Assembly (NCBI RefSeq): GCF_965138225.1
Contig: NZ_CBCSAX010000009.1
Length of the DNA: 64,000 bases
Reading direction: 5' to 3' (one strand)
DNA from: Helicobacter_D ganmani
Lineage (GTDB): Bacteria > Campylobacterota > Campylobacteria > Campylobacterales > Helicobacteraceae
Of this stretch, positions 16,163 to 26,082 are shown piece by piece. Position 1 is the stretch's first letter; every line of letters starts with the position of its first letter. The position numbers and the translations under genes are program-made. Under the pieces are notes generated by a model. That model worked only from the letters and a program-made list of their open reading frames with translations, searched no databases and was not told where the DNA came from.

Positions 16163-18724
16163 ATGATACTCACCCTTGTAAAGAAAATTTTTAGCAGCAA
16201 AAATGACAGATTAATTCGTCATTATCGCAAAGAGATTCGCAAAATCAACTCCCTAGAAGAAAGCTATCAAAAACTAAGTGATGAGGATTTAAAAGCAGCT
16301 TTTTTGCAGCTAAAAATTCAAGTTCAAGAAGCACAAGATTCCAAAAAAGCCCTTGAAGAAGTGCTTTATGATTCGTTTGCAATCACAAGAGAAGCAAGCA
16401 AAAGAGTTTTAAAACTGCGCCATTTTGATGTCCAACTCATCGGTGGAATAGTGCTACACGAGGGTAAAATTGCAGAAATGAAAACGGGTGAGGGAAAAAC
16501 TCTCGTCGCCACGCTTCCCGTTTGTTTAAACGCTATGGTTGGCAAAAGTGTGCATATCGTAACAGTCAATGATTATCTTGCACAAAGAGACGCGGAGCTT
16601 ATGCGTCCGCTTTATGAATTTTTGGGATATTCCGTTGGGGTAATTGTCAGCGGAAATTATGACGATAATGATAGATTACAGCAATATTCTAGTGATATTG
16701 TCTATGGCACAAACAACGAATTTGGATTTGATTATTTGCGCGATAATATGAAATATGACTTCCATCAAAAAGTTCAAAAAACACATCACTTCGCAATCGT
16801 AGATGAGGTGGATTCTATTTTGATTGATGAGGCGCGCACTCCTTTGATTATTTCAGGTCCTGCCAATCGCACTTTAGATAATTATAAAGCAGCCAATGTT
16901 GTTGCACTGAAATTAGAAGAAGAAAAACATTATACTTTGGACGAAAAAAATCGCACGATTCTGCTTACCGAAGAAGGTGTCAATGAGGCGGAAAAACTCT
17001 TTGGTGTAGATAATTTATACAGCATTGAAAATGCGATTTTGGCGCACCATTTAGACCAAGCACTCAAGGCAAATAAGCTTTTTAAAAAGGATAAAGATTA
17101 TGTCGTGCGGGAGGGTGAAGTCGTCATTGTAGATGAATTTACAGGAAGATTAAGTGAAGGGAGACGTTTTAGCGAAGGATTACACCAAGCCTTAGAAGCC
17201 AAAGAGGGAGTGCAAATCAAGGAAGAATCCCAAACGCTTGCCGATATTACTTATCAAAACTACTTCAGACTTTATGAAAAACTTGCCGGAATGACAGGAA
17301 CAGCACAGACAGAAGCAAGCGAATTTCTACAAATTTATAATTTAGAAGCTGTCTCTATTCCGACAAATGTGCCCATTTTGCGTCAAGATTTAAACGATTT
17401 AATTTATAAAACAGAGGCAGAAAAATTTAAAGCATTGGTAGCAAAAATCATAGAACTCCACCAAAAAGGACAACCGATTCTTGTAGGGACAGCTTCCATA
17501 GAAAAAAGCGAAAAAATCCACGAATTGCTCCAAAAAGAGAGAATTCCGCATTCTGTGCTAAATGCCAAACAGCACGCTAAAGAAGCCGAAATCATCAAAG
17601 ACGCGGGCAGAAAAGGGGCTGTAACAATCGCTACTAATATGGCTGGGCGTGGCGTAGATATTAAAATCAACGATGAAGTGCGCTCACTTGGCGGACTTTA
17701 TATCATCGGAACAGAGAGGCACGAATCACGCAGGATTGACAATCAACTAAGAGGACGCAGTGGGCGACAAGGCGACCCGGGAACAAGCCAATTTTATCTA
17801 AGCCTTGAAGACCCATTATTAAGGATTTTCGGAAGTGATAAGATTAAAAATATTATGGACAAACTAGGATTAGATGAGGGCGAACACATAGAATCTCATC
17901 TTGTTACGCGTTCGGTTGAAAACGCACAGAAAAAAGTAGAAAGTATGCACTTTGAGGCAAGAAAACATTTACTAGAATACGATGATGTTGCAAACGAACA
18001 GAGAAAGGCAATCTATCGCGTCCGAGATGAAATGCTAGACCCCAACCACAATATTTCGCACAAAATCATTGAGAATCGCCAAGAAGCTATTACAATGCTT
18101 TTACAAAAATGCGAAGTTTTTAGCGAGGAAGATGACTTAGGACTACTTTGTGCTCAAGCGCAAGAAGATTTTAATGCACTTTTAAATCAAGACTCTTTAA
18201 AAGAATATTACAAAATAAATCACAACTTTGAAGGCTATATTGAAGAAATTTTATCCCACGATTATGAAGAAAAAATGCAGATATTAGACGAAAAAACGCG
18301 TAATGAGATTGAAAAACTCGTCTATTTACAAACATTAGACAACTTGTGGCGCGAACATCTTTATGTAATGGACAATCTCAAAACAGGAATTGGACTTCGT
18401 GGATATAACCAAAAAGACCCGCTTGTAGAATACAAAAAAGAAAGTTACAATCTTTTCTTAGAGCTTGCCGCACAGATTAAATACACTGCAATTAAAATGC
18501 TTCAAAAAGTGCAGTTAAAACCCGCAGTTAAAGAAAATGAAAAAGAAGCGGAATTAGCGCGTCAAAAACTAACCAATTCTACCGAAGGCGCAACTTTTGG
18601 TAATACAAAAACAAAACCGGTGCGCAATGAACCTTGCCCTTGCGGAAGCGGCAAAAAATATAAAGATTGTTGTGGCAAAAGCGGACCTAAAAGCGGCGTA
18701 TTAGCAAAACATAAGGAATCCTAA
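16163..18724 (+). CDS. secA: protein translocase ATPase SecA
   Basis: An 853-residue motor that drives preproteins through SecYEG. Visible are the Walker A region EMKTGEGKTLVATLP (about 105-119), the DEAD-like VDEVDSILIDEARTPLIISG, the preprotein-crosslinking domain, motif V/VI (NMAGRGVDIKI and QLRGRSGRQGDPG), and the C-terminal zinc-binding tail PCPCGSGKKYKDCCG for SecB/phospholipid contact. A TAAAAT preceded by TG (16083-16091) is a plausible extended -10, and AAGGAAAGG precedes the ATG. It is directly followed, without a gap, by the LolC-like permease gene, as in H. pylori. Confidence 0.98.
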   Translation: MILTLVKKIFSSKNDRLIRHYRKEIRKINSLEESYQKLSDEDLKAAFLQLKIQVQEAQDSKKALEEVLYDSFAITREASKRVLKLRHFDVQLIGGIVLHEGKIAEMKTGEGKTLVATLPVCLNAMVGKSVHIVTVNDYLAQRDAELMRPLYEFLGYSVGVIVSGNYDDNDRLQQYSSDIVYGTNNEFGFDYLRDNMKYDFHQKVQKTHHFAIVDEVDSILIDEARTPLIISGPANRTLDNYKAANVVALKLEEEKHYTLDEKNRTILLTEEGVNEAEKLFGVDNLYSIENAILAHHLDQALKANKLFKKDKDYVVREGEVVIVDEFTGRLSEGRRFSEGLHQALEAKEGVQIKEESQTLADITYQNYFRLYEKLAGMTGTAQTEASEFLQIYNLEAVSIPTNVPILRQDLNDLIYKTEAEKFKALVAKIIELHQKGQPILVGTASIEKSEKIHELLQKERIPHSVLNAKQHAKEAEIIKDAGRKGAVTIATNMAGRGVDIKINDEVRSLGGLYIIGTERHESRRIDNQLRGRSGRQGDPGTSQFYLSLEDPLLRIFGSDKIKNIMDKLGLDEGEHIESHLVTRSVENAQKKVESMHFEARKHLLEYDDVANEQRKAIYRVRDEMLDPNHNISHKIIENRQEAITMLLQKCEVFSEEDDLGLLCAQAQEDFNALLNQDSLKEYYKINHNFEGYIEEILSHDYEEKMQILDEKTRNEIEKLVYLQTLDNLWREHLYVMDNLKTGIGLRGYNQKDPLVEYKKESYNLFLELAAQIKYTAIKMLQKVQLKPAVKENEKEAELARQKLTNSTEGATFGNTKTKPVRNEPCPCGSGKKYKDCCGKSGPKSGVLAKHKES

Positions 18725-19987
18725 ATGCAATCTTCACCTACTGCTCCCACACAGAATGCTAAACTGATTTCTTTTTTGGTGCGTCGCTATTTGCGATTCA
18801 ATAAGGCGCAACCTTTTATTTCTGTTACCGCAATTTTAGCTTTTTTGGGTGTATGTATTGGTGTGATGGTGCTAATTGTTGCAATGGCATTGATGAATGG
18901 ATTTGATAAGGAATTTGAGCGCAAATTATTCATTATGAATTATCCTATTACTGCCATAAGTAGCGGATTTGAAGCAATAAACTCTTCTGTGCTAGAGGAA
19001 ATGGAATCACGCTTTAAACATCTAAGATTCAGTCCCTTTGTGCAAATGCAGGCAATCTCCAAAAGAGGAGCAAGAATGGAAGGCGCAATGATATTTGGTG
19101 TGGATTTTGAGCGCGAAAGCAAGCTTAATCCCATTTTCCAAACGGCGTTTGAAAAGACACAAAAAGCCTATCAACAAAATTTTGGCTTGCCTTATGAGGC
19201 GAATACATTTGACATTATTGTAGGTAAAACCCTGCAACAACAATATGGCTTGCAGTTAAACTCTAAGCTTCTCTTAATTTTTACGCATTTAACTCCCACA
19301 GCAATGAGCCTTACTCCCACAATGAAACATTTTAATGTTGCAGGTATTTTTGATTCTGGATTGATTGCCTATGATAAGGGTTATATTTATACCAATTTAG
19401 AATCCCTACAAACAATCAAAGAACTGCCTTATGATGTTTATGATGGAATCCATATTTATTCTGACGATGCACGCAAAGACATTCTTGCCCTACAAAAACA
19501 TTATCCACAAATTCATTTCGTGGGTTGGTGGGAGCAAAATGGCAATTTCTTCGCAGCTCTTGCTCTAGAAAAACGCGCACTCTTTATCGTGCTTATGTTG
19601 ATTATTCTTGTCGCTTCGCTCAATATTATTAGCTCACTTTTGATGACTGTAATGAGTCGGCGCAAAGAAATTGCCTTGCTTCTCACAATGGGTGTAAGTG
19701 CAACCGAAATTAAAAAGACTTTTTTGTATTTGGGAAATTTTATTGGCATTAGTGGGATTCTTGTCGGTGGAATCTTGGCAGCTATCATTCTTATATTACT
19801 TTCTTCCTTTCCCATTATTTCATTACCAGCAGATGTTTATGGTAGCGACAAATTACCTTTGGAATTGTCTTTAATGGACTTGGGACTAATTCTCATTGGT
19901 TCTTTTGGAATCGTTTTTTCCTCTTCTTATTATCCTGCAAAAAAAGCAACACAAATTGACCCCTTGCAAGTTTTGCGCAATGAATAA
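18725..19987 (+). CDS. LolC/LolE-type ABC transporter permease
   Basis: A 420-residue membrane protein with one N-terminal transmembrane helix (about 36-58), a large periplasmic MacB/FtsX-type domain, and three C-terminal helices (about 281-307, 331-359 and 385-405) carrying VMSRRKEIALLLTMG, the FtsX-family coupling segment. Such permeases extract lipoproteins from the inner membrane together with a LolD ATPase, which is not in this window. It begins immediately after secA, in one operon. Assignment to LolC versus LolE is not possible from sequence alone; Campylobacterota usually have one permease type. Confidence 0.85.
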   Translation: MQSSPTAPTQNAKLISFLVRRYLRFNKAQPFISVTAILAFLGVCIGVMVLIVAMALMNGFDKEFERKLFIMNYPITAISSGFEAINSSVLEEMESRFKHLRFSPFVQMQAISKRGARMEGAMIFGVDFERESKLNPIFQTAFEKTQKAYQQNFGLPYEANTFDIIVGKTLQQQYGLQLNSKLLLIFTHLTPTAMSLTPTMKHFNVAGIFDSGLIAYDKGYIYTNLESLQTIKELPYDVYDGIHIYSDDARKDILALQKHYPQIHFVGWWEQNGNFFAALALEKRALFIVLMLIILVASLNIISSLLMTVMSRRKEIALLLTMGVSATEIKKTFLYLGNFIGISGILVGGILAAIILILLSSFPIISLPADVYGSDKLPLELSLMDLGLILIGSFGIVFSSSYYPAKKATQIDPLQVLRNE

Positions 19988-19996
19988 TTTTAAGAA

Positions 19997-20845
19997 ATGC
20001 GATTCAAAAAAATTTTTATTGAAATCACAAATTTTTGCGGATTAAATTGCAGTTTTTGCACACCGATGAAGGCAAAAGACACTATGCCTTTAAACCTTTT
20101 TAGCAAGATTATTAGAGAGATTCAACCTTACACCAAGCTTTGCGCCCTGCATATTTTAGGTGACCCCTTAACGCTCCACAATCTTAAAAGTTATTTGGAT
20201 TCCACTCAAGATTTAAGGATTGAAATCACGACAAGCGGATTTTACTTAACACCCCAAAATACCGCCCTACTGCTAAACCACCCCAATATCCACCAAATCA
20301 ACTTCTCCCTAACAAGCGCACTTTACCAAAAAAACAAAGTAAATTTGGATTCCTATCTCACACCCATTTTAGACTTTTGCGCAACACACCAACACCTTCA
20401 AAGCGAGAAATTCATTAACCTGCGCCTTTGGAATCTAAATGCAACCTTAAGCGCACCTAGCAAAAATACAGAAATCTATCAAGCATTACAGGACTTCTTT
20501 CACCTTGATTTGATTGCCCCCACCAAAACGCGCCTTGCTTACAAGATTCATCTTGTGGGTGCGCCCTTTTTTCAATGGGCGGACGAAAAAGCACCACCGC
20601 AACACAAAGAGGGATTCTGCTATGGTGCGAGTAAGCAATTAGGAATCCTCTGTAATGGCGTTGTTGTGCCTTGCTGCTTTGACACCAAAGGAGAGATTCC
20701 TCTAGGCAATCTTAACTCCCAAAGTTTAAACGAGATTCTACACACACCGCGCATAGAATCCCTCATTCTTGGCTTTAAAGAAGGGAAACGCATAGAATCT
20801 CTGTGTCAAAACTGCTCTTATCTGCCACAACCCACACAGCAATAA
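19997..20845 (+). CDS. radical SAM protein with SPASM-like C-terminus
   Basis: A 282-residue protein with the N-terminal cluster motif NFCGLNCSFC (CxxxCxxC), where three cysteines bind the [4Fe-4S] that cleaves S-adenosylmethionine. The C-terminal part has LCNGVVVPCCFDTKG and SLCQNCSYL, cysteine pairs that resemble a SPASM auxiliary cluster domain. Family members modify peptides or small molecules; the substrate is not indicated. It lies 9 bp downstream of the LolC-like gene in the secA operon. It ends next to a nested palindromic repeat at 20874-20969. Confidence 0.8.
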   Translation: MRFKKIFIEITNFCGLNCSFCTPMKAKDTMPLNLFSKIIREIQPYTKLCALHILGDPLTLHNLKSYLDSTQDLRIEITTSGFYLTPQNTALLLNHPNIHQINFSLTSALYQKNKVNLDSYLTPILDFCATHQHLQSEKFINLRLWNLNATLSAPSKNTEIYQALQDFFHLDLIAPTKTRLAYKIHLVGAPFFQWADEKAPPQHKEGFCYGASKQLGILCNGVVVPCCFDTKGEIPLGNLNSQSLNEILHTPRIESLILGFKEGKRIESLCQNCSYLPQPTQQ

Positions 20846-20873
20846 CAAAGCAGGAAGCGCAAGGTATGCCACA

Positions 20874-20969
20874 TTATAGATTGCTTCGTCCGCTACACTC
20901 CCTCGCAATGACGGAGGGGTAACCATTGGTCATTGCGAGAAACATGCAGTGTTTCGTGGCAATCCATAA
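20874..20969. repeat. nested palindromic dispersed repeat
   Basis: The outer arms TTATAGATTGC (20874-20884) and GCAATCCATAA (20959-20969) pair with one mismatch, and the inner arms CTCGCAATGAC (20902-20912) and GTCATTGCGAG (20929-20939) pair perfectly. The same words recur, in other orders and orientations, near 2690, 44905, 49323, 52498 and 59502. This region plus the next 118 bp contains no gene. Confidence 0.75.
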
Positions 20970-21087
20970 CCAAGCATAAAGCAAATAAAATCTCTAAGGC
21001 AAGATTTCATTTTTTGCCCCATTAATACTCCATTAACTTTTATTCCGCTATACTTCGCAACCTTAAATCACACAAAGAAGGCATTCT

Positions 21088-22664
21088 ATGCGCTCTCTTA
21101 CATTCTTGAAAATCCCCCCCCCCGAAAGTCTCTTGGACCTACTTTGTTTTAGAAGTTAGCCTCTTTGTCGTCTTGATGAATTTCAATCTTTTCTCCTGTC
21201 TTTATGGCAATATAGACTTTAAGGACAATCCGCTTTTATTCCTCTCACTGCCTCTAATTTTCTTTGGGCTAGTCTTAAGCATTTTTTCTCTCGTCTTTCT
21301 ACCCTATTTAAGCAAGCCCCTAAGTATTCTTATCATTCTATCCACCTGTTTAAGTGTCTTTTTTATATCTAACTATGGCATTATCGTAGATTCGGATATG
21401 ATAAGAAATGTTGTAAAAACAGACGCTAAGGAGGTGGGCGATTTATTGAATGCAAAACTTCTTTTGTTTGTGGTTTTTCTTGGAATCCTCCCTGCACTCC
21501 TGATTCTTAGTTGCAAGATTGAATATTTTGGATTCAAAGCACACTTAAAGCACAAACTCCTTTTACTCTCCTTTGGTTTAGTCTTAGCCTTTGGATTCTT
21601 TTTAATCCAAACAAAAACCTTGATTCCTTACTTTAGGAGCAATCTACAAGCAAGGGTTTATAACATTCCATATCTATCAATTCTACTCTGCCTTCAAATA
21701 TTTCAAACAAGATTTTTCCAAACAACCAACCTTTTTGATCTTGTCCGAGAATGCAAAACTCAAGAATCCTCAAGAGAAAAAATTGCTTATTTTAGTTGTG
21801 GGAGAAACCGCTAGAGCGGCAAATTACTCACTTGGCTCTTATACGCGCAATCCTGTAAATGAATATACAGAACAAAAGGATATTACCTATTTTAATAATT
21901 TCTACTCTTGTGGCACTTCTACTGCGATTAGTGTGCCTTGTATGTTTAGCTTCAATCCACGCAAAGACTTTAAAACCTCTGAATTTCAAGAAAATGTTTT
22001 AGATGTTTTGCAAAATATCGGCGTGAATGTTGTTTGGCTAGATAATAATTATGGTTCTTGTCAAGGGGTTTGTAAGCGATTAAGTAAAGTCAAGCAATTT
22101 GATGGGGGTTATGATGTGGTGCTATTTGAGGAGTTTATCAAAGGTTTGCCGACATTAGAGGGAAATAATCTTTATGTCCTGCATTTGCAAGGCTCACACG
22201 GACCTGCATATTACAAAAGATACTCGGATAATTTTCGCCGCTTTACGCCCACTTGCGATACAAACGAGCTAAGCAAATGCACACAGGAGGAGATTCTTAA
22301 CACCTATGACAATACGCTTTATTACACCGATTGGATTATAGGGGAACTCATTGATATTGCCGCGGAAATGAATAACTATACAACAGCGGTGCTATATCTC
22401 TCTGACCACGGAGAAAGCTTAGGAGAAAACGGAATCTATTTGCACGGAATGCCCTATGCCCTAGCCCCACAGGAGCAAATCCATATTCCAAGCATTGCAT
22501 ATCACAACAACGCAACCATTAACGCGCGTCTTAAGCAATATGGCAACTTTAAACTCTCCCACGATAATCTCACACATTCAATATTAGGATTTTTTGGAGT
22601 AGCAAGTCCTCTTTATAAGGAATCTTATGATATTTTTAGCACTTCTTTGAAGGAGAATCCATAA
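21088..22664 (+). pseudogene. eptA: phosphoethanolamine transferase EptA, out of frame at two places
   Basis: The ATG at 21088 reads MRSLTFLKIPPP into a ten-C tract and then stops at 21157-21159. With nine C it would continue as PKVSWTYFVLEVSLFVV, the expected first membrane helix of EptA. A second break near 21668-21675 needs one base removed to join VYNIP to YQFYSAFKYFKQDF. Beyond it the catalytic domain is complete: LLILVVGETARAANYSLGSY, SCGTSTAISVPCMFS and YLSDHGESLGENG, which carry the zinc ligands and threonine nucleophile. EptA adds phosphoethanolamine to lipid A (and to flagellar rod protein in C. jejuni), giving cationic-peptide resistance. Its stop overlaps the dgkA start (TAATG). 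As written no full protein can be made. Confidence 0.85.
21114..21123 (+). repeat. 10-C phase-variation tract in eptA
   Basis: Ten C residues follow ATG codon 9 of eptA. A tract length divisible by three (9 or 12) restores the reading frame across this point; the present length is off by one. Tracts of this type change length by slipped-strand mispairing. Confidence 0.8.
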
Positions 22665-23026
22665 TGAAACCCGACTACACCTTTTTTGCAAACACAAAAT
22701 TTGCACTTCAAGGGGTTTGCGCCCTCTTTAAGAATGAAAAAAGCTTCCGCATAGAACTTTGCATCATCATTCCTGCATTGATTTTGGATTGTTTTTTGCC
22801 ACTTTCCATCTTGGAGCATTTATTCTTAGCCTTTGTGCTGTTTATGATTTTGATTGCAGAGGCGATTAATACCGCCATTGAAGCTAATGTGGATTTGGTT
22901 ACAGAGTCTTTTGACCCAAAAGCAAAAATTGCAAAGGATTGCGCCTCTGCGGCAGTATTTTTTAGTGTCCTCTTTGCGCTTCTTAGCTGGGGAATTTTCT
23001 TAGGAAAACTATGGATAGAGGAATAG
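22664..23026 (+). CDS. dgkA: diacylglycerol kinase
   Basis: A 120-residue integral membrane enzyme with three transmembrane helices and the signature EAINTAIEANVDLV that forms the active site. It phosphorylates diacylglycerol with ATP. EptA releases diacylglycerol when it transfers phosphoethanolamine from phosphatidylethanolamine, so a coupled eptA-dgkA pair makes metabolic sense; the ATG overlaps the eptA stop codon. The gene is intact although eptA is not. Confidence 0.95.
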   Translation: MKPDYTFFANTKFALQGVCALFKNEKSFRIELCIIIPALILDCFLPLSILEHLFLAFVLFMILIAEAINTAIEANVDLVTESFDPKAKIAKDCASAAVFFSVLFALLSWGIFLGKLWIEE

Positions 23027-23183
23027 AATTACTTCAGAAAAGAATCCCAAAAAAAAACAAGAGTGGGTAAATTTTAAACATTTTAAACGATTCATCGTTA
23101 AAAAATATAAAATATAGAAAATTATCCAACCATTACACAATAAAAAATGTAAAATATTTATCATTAAAACTAATGGGAAAAGA

Positions 23184-26063
23184 ATGCAAAACAATAGAGA
23201 TTATCAAGGTTTTACTAGAGAATGCAAAGAGTTTCTGTTTGACACAAAAAACAATGTTAAATATTACAGAATCTTTGAAGATTATTTAGAAAGATTCGCC
23301 TATGGTATAGACGCTTCGTGCTACCGCTATATTCCACAACTTGTGCTAAAGCCCATCAATGAAACAGAGGTTCAAAAAATCATCACCTTAAGCCAACAAT
23401 ACAATATTCCGCTTACCTTTAGAGGTTCAGGCACAAGTTTAAGCGGACAAGCTTGTAGCGATAGTGTATTGGTGGTTTGTATTCACAAATGGCAGACCAT
23501 TCATCTAACGCAAGATTCCATTTGGTGTGATTGCGGAGTAATTGGCTCGGAAGCAAACCTTGTATTAAAACCATTGGGCAAAAAAATAGGACCAGACCCA
23601 GCAACGATTAACAATGCAAGTATTGGTGGAATCTTTTCTAACAATTCTAGCGGAATGTGTTGCGGTGTCAAGCAGAATAGTTACCATACAATCAAATCCA
23701 TTCGTGTAATTTTAAACGATGGCTACATCTTGGATACTTCAGATGAAAAAAATATACAAGATTTCTTGCAAATCCACAAAGCATTAGCGGAAAATCTCCT
23801 TGCTTTGCGTCAAGAAATGCTAGAAGATGCTACTTTATGTCAAGAGATTGTGCGCAAATTCAAGATAAAAAATACCACAGGTTATAGCCTGAATGCGCTC
23901 ATTGATTTTGAGGAAATTAAAGACATTCTAAATCACATCTTTATTGGAGCAGAAGGCACATTAGGCTTTGTTTCACGTGTGGAATATTTTACCCAAGAGG
24001 ATTTTAAACACAAAGCGTGCGCATTAATCTTTTATGAATCTCTAGCACAAGCCGCAAGGGCAATTCAAGTCTTAGCTGCTAATGATACTATTGTGAGTGC
24101 AGCAGAGATTATGGATTATGCTTGTTTAAAAGCTGTGCGTCATATAGAGGGTATGCCACAAGATTTACAAAAAGTCCAAGAGGGAAACTGCGCACTTTTG
24201 ATTCAACTAGAATCCAATACATTCTCTATATTGGAAAAAAACATTCAAACAATAAAAGAACATTTGGATTCTATTCCTACGCTTTTTGGATTGCATTTTA
24301 GCTTTGAAGCTAAAGAACAAGAACAATGGTGGAAAGTCCGTAAAGGTTTGTTACCCATTTCAGCCGCGACTAAACGAAGTGGAAGCACGGTAATCACGGA
24401 AGATATTTGCTTTGAGATTCCTCATTTCGCACAAGGTATTGAAAACATTACAAAACTTTTCAAGCAATATGATTTTGATGGCATTATTTTTGGGCACGCT
24501 TTAAGCGGCAATGTGCATTTTATCATCACGCCTATCTTGAGTGATAAAAAAGAATGTGCAAATTTTGCAGGTTTTATGGACGCATTAGCGCAAATGGTTG
24601 TAAGCCTTAAAGGTAGCACCAAAGCAGAACACGGCACAGGGAGAATGATGGCACCCTTTGTAGAGCTAGAATGGGGAGAAAAAGCTTATGCTATTAACCA
24701 AAGAATCAAAAAAATTTTTGATGAAAAAAATCTCTTTAACCCCGATGTTATTATTTGCGGAAATCCTAACATACACATTCAAAATCTAAAACCAGCCAAT
24801 GCCATAGAGGATTATTTGAATGCCTGTATGGAATGCGGGTTCTGCGAAAAAGTCTGCCCAAGCAAAAACTTAACCCTCACACCAAGACAAAGAATCGCGG
24901 TGCTTAGAGAGATTGCGCGCTTAAAAGAAATTCAACATAAAACCTCACAAGAACAAGAACAACTCTGCGCATTTGAAGCAAAGTTTGAGGAATATGTCGT
25001 GGAGACTTGCGCAACTTGCTCTATGTGCGCCACAATGTGTCCGCTTAGCATTAATACCGCAAAAATAGCAACCACACACAAGAATAATCATTCTAGTGCA
25101 TTAAGCCAAAATCTCTCCGCAAAAATCTCGCAACACATAGACAAAGCAGTCTATACAGCAAAAGTAGGCGTTCATCTAGTGCAATTTGCCACAAAAGTGC
25201 TTTCTAGAGATACAATCAAAAATTTAAGCCTCCAATGGAATAAAAAATTTAAAACTCCCTATATACCAAAATATATGCCCACTACAAATTCTTTTTCATT
25301 TTTTGGTAACAAAAAGATATATTCTCAAAACAAAGTTTTATATTTCAGCTCTTGTTTAAATCGTATTTTTGCGCCCTCTCATTTAGCAAGAGACTTACGC
25401 CCAATTCAAGAGGTTTTTATTAGTCTTTGCAACAAGGCAAACATTGAGGTAATTTTCCCTAAAAATCTCTCCAAAATGTGCTGTGGCAAGGCTTTTAAGG
25501 ATTATACACAAAAAAATCCAAAAATCAATCCCATTCAAAACCTCCTGCAAAATCTATTGATAGAATCGCAAAATGGAGAGATTCCTATTGTATGCGACCA
25601 TAGTGCCTGCAGTAGCGAAATTTTAGAAAAACTAAGGGAATATGATGCATACAAACATTTAAAAGTTTTGGATATGAGTGTATTTGTGCAAAAAATAATT
25701 CTACCAAATATAAAGATTATTCCGCTAAATGAACCAATTGGAATCTATGCAGTCTGCGCGTGCAAAAAGGAGGGTTATGCGGATTCTATCAAATATATTG
25801 CGCAAGCTTGCACGCAAGCGGAAGTTGCAGAACACACTCCAACTTATTGCTGTGGCTTTGCCGGAAACAAAGGCTTTATCAATCCCACGCTCAATCAAAA
25901 TGCGCTAGAGAGTTTGAAAGATTATTTTTTGCAAAAAAATATCAAGCGATTCTATGCTAGCTCTAGCACCTGCGAGATAGGCTTGAGTGAGACAACAAAC
26001 TTAGCTTGGCAACACATTATTTATTTGCTTGATGAAGTAAGTCAGAAAACAAAACTCTATTAA
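23184..26063 (+). CDS. dld: D-lactate dehydrogenase, FAD and Fe-S fusion protein
   Basis: A 959-residue oxidoreductase. The N-terminal FAD_binding_4 domain shows PLTFRGSGTSLSGQA and GPDPATINNASIGGIFSNNSSG; the FAD-linked oxidase C domain follows (FGHALSGNVHF). A ferredoxin part has CMECGFCEKVCPSK and CATCSMCATMCP, two 4Fe-4S sites, and the C-terminal part has cysteine-rich CCG motifs (MCCGKAF and CCGFAGNKG). This fusion corresponds to the D-lactate dehydrogenase of H. pylori and passes electrons to quinone. It lies near lutABC-lctP, giving use of both lactate isomers. TGTAAAAT near 23145 is a likely promoter element. Confidence 0.9.
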   Translation: MQNNRDYQGFTRECKEFLFDTKNNVKYYRIFEDYLERFAYGIDASCYRYIPQLVLKPINETEVQKIITLSQQYNIPLTFRGSGTSLSGQACSDSVLVVCIHKWQTIHLTQDSIWCDCGVIGSEANLVLKPLGKKIGPDPATINNASIGGIFSNNSSGMCCGVKQNSYHTIKSIRVILNDGYILDTSDEKNIQDFLQIHKALAENLLALRQEMLEDATLCQEIVRKFKIKNTTGYSLNALIDFEEIKDILNHIFIGAEGTLGFVSRVEYFTQEDFKHKACALIFYESLAQAARAIQVLAANDTIVSAAEIMDYACLKAVRHIEGMPQDLQKVQEGNCALLIQLESNTFSILEKNIQTIKEHLDSIPTLFGLHFSFEAKEQEQWWKVRKGLLPISAATKRSGSTVITEDICFEIPHFAQGIENITKLFKQYDFDGIIFGHALSGNVHFIITPILSDKKECANFAGFMDALAQMVVSLKGSTKAEHGTGRMMAPFVELEWGEKAYAINQRIKKIFDEKNLFNPDVIICGNPNIHIQNLKPANAIEDYLNACMECGFCEKVCPSKNLTLTPRQRIAVLREIARLKEIQHKTSQEQEQLCAFEAKFEEYVVETCATCSMCATMCPLSINTAKIATTHKNNHSSALSQNLSAKISQHIDKAVYTAKVGVHLVQFATKVLSRDTIKNLSLQWNKKFKTPYIPKYMPTTNSFSFFGNKKIYSQNKVLYFSSCLNRIFAPSHLARDLRPIQEVFISLCNKANIEVIFPKNLSKMCCGKAFKDYTQKNPKINPIQNLLQNLLIESQNGEIPIVCDHSACSSEILEKLREYDAYKHLKVLDMSVFVQKIILPNIKIIPLNEPIGIYAVCACKKEGYADSIKYIAQACTQAEVAEHTPTYCCGFAGNKGFINPTLNQNALESLKDYFLQKNIKRFYASSSTCEIGLSETTNLAWQHIIYLLDEVSQKTKLY

Positions 26064-26082
26064 AACTAACAAAGGAGAGAAA

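Noticed and set aside
20738..20926. Open frame over the end of the radical SAM gene and repeat
   Set aside because: Formed by the palindromic repeat; no ribosome-binding site.
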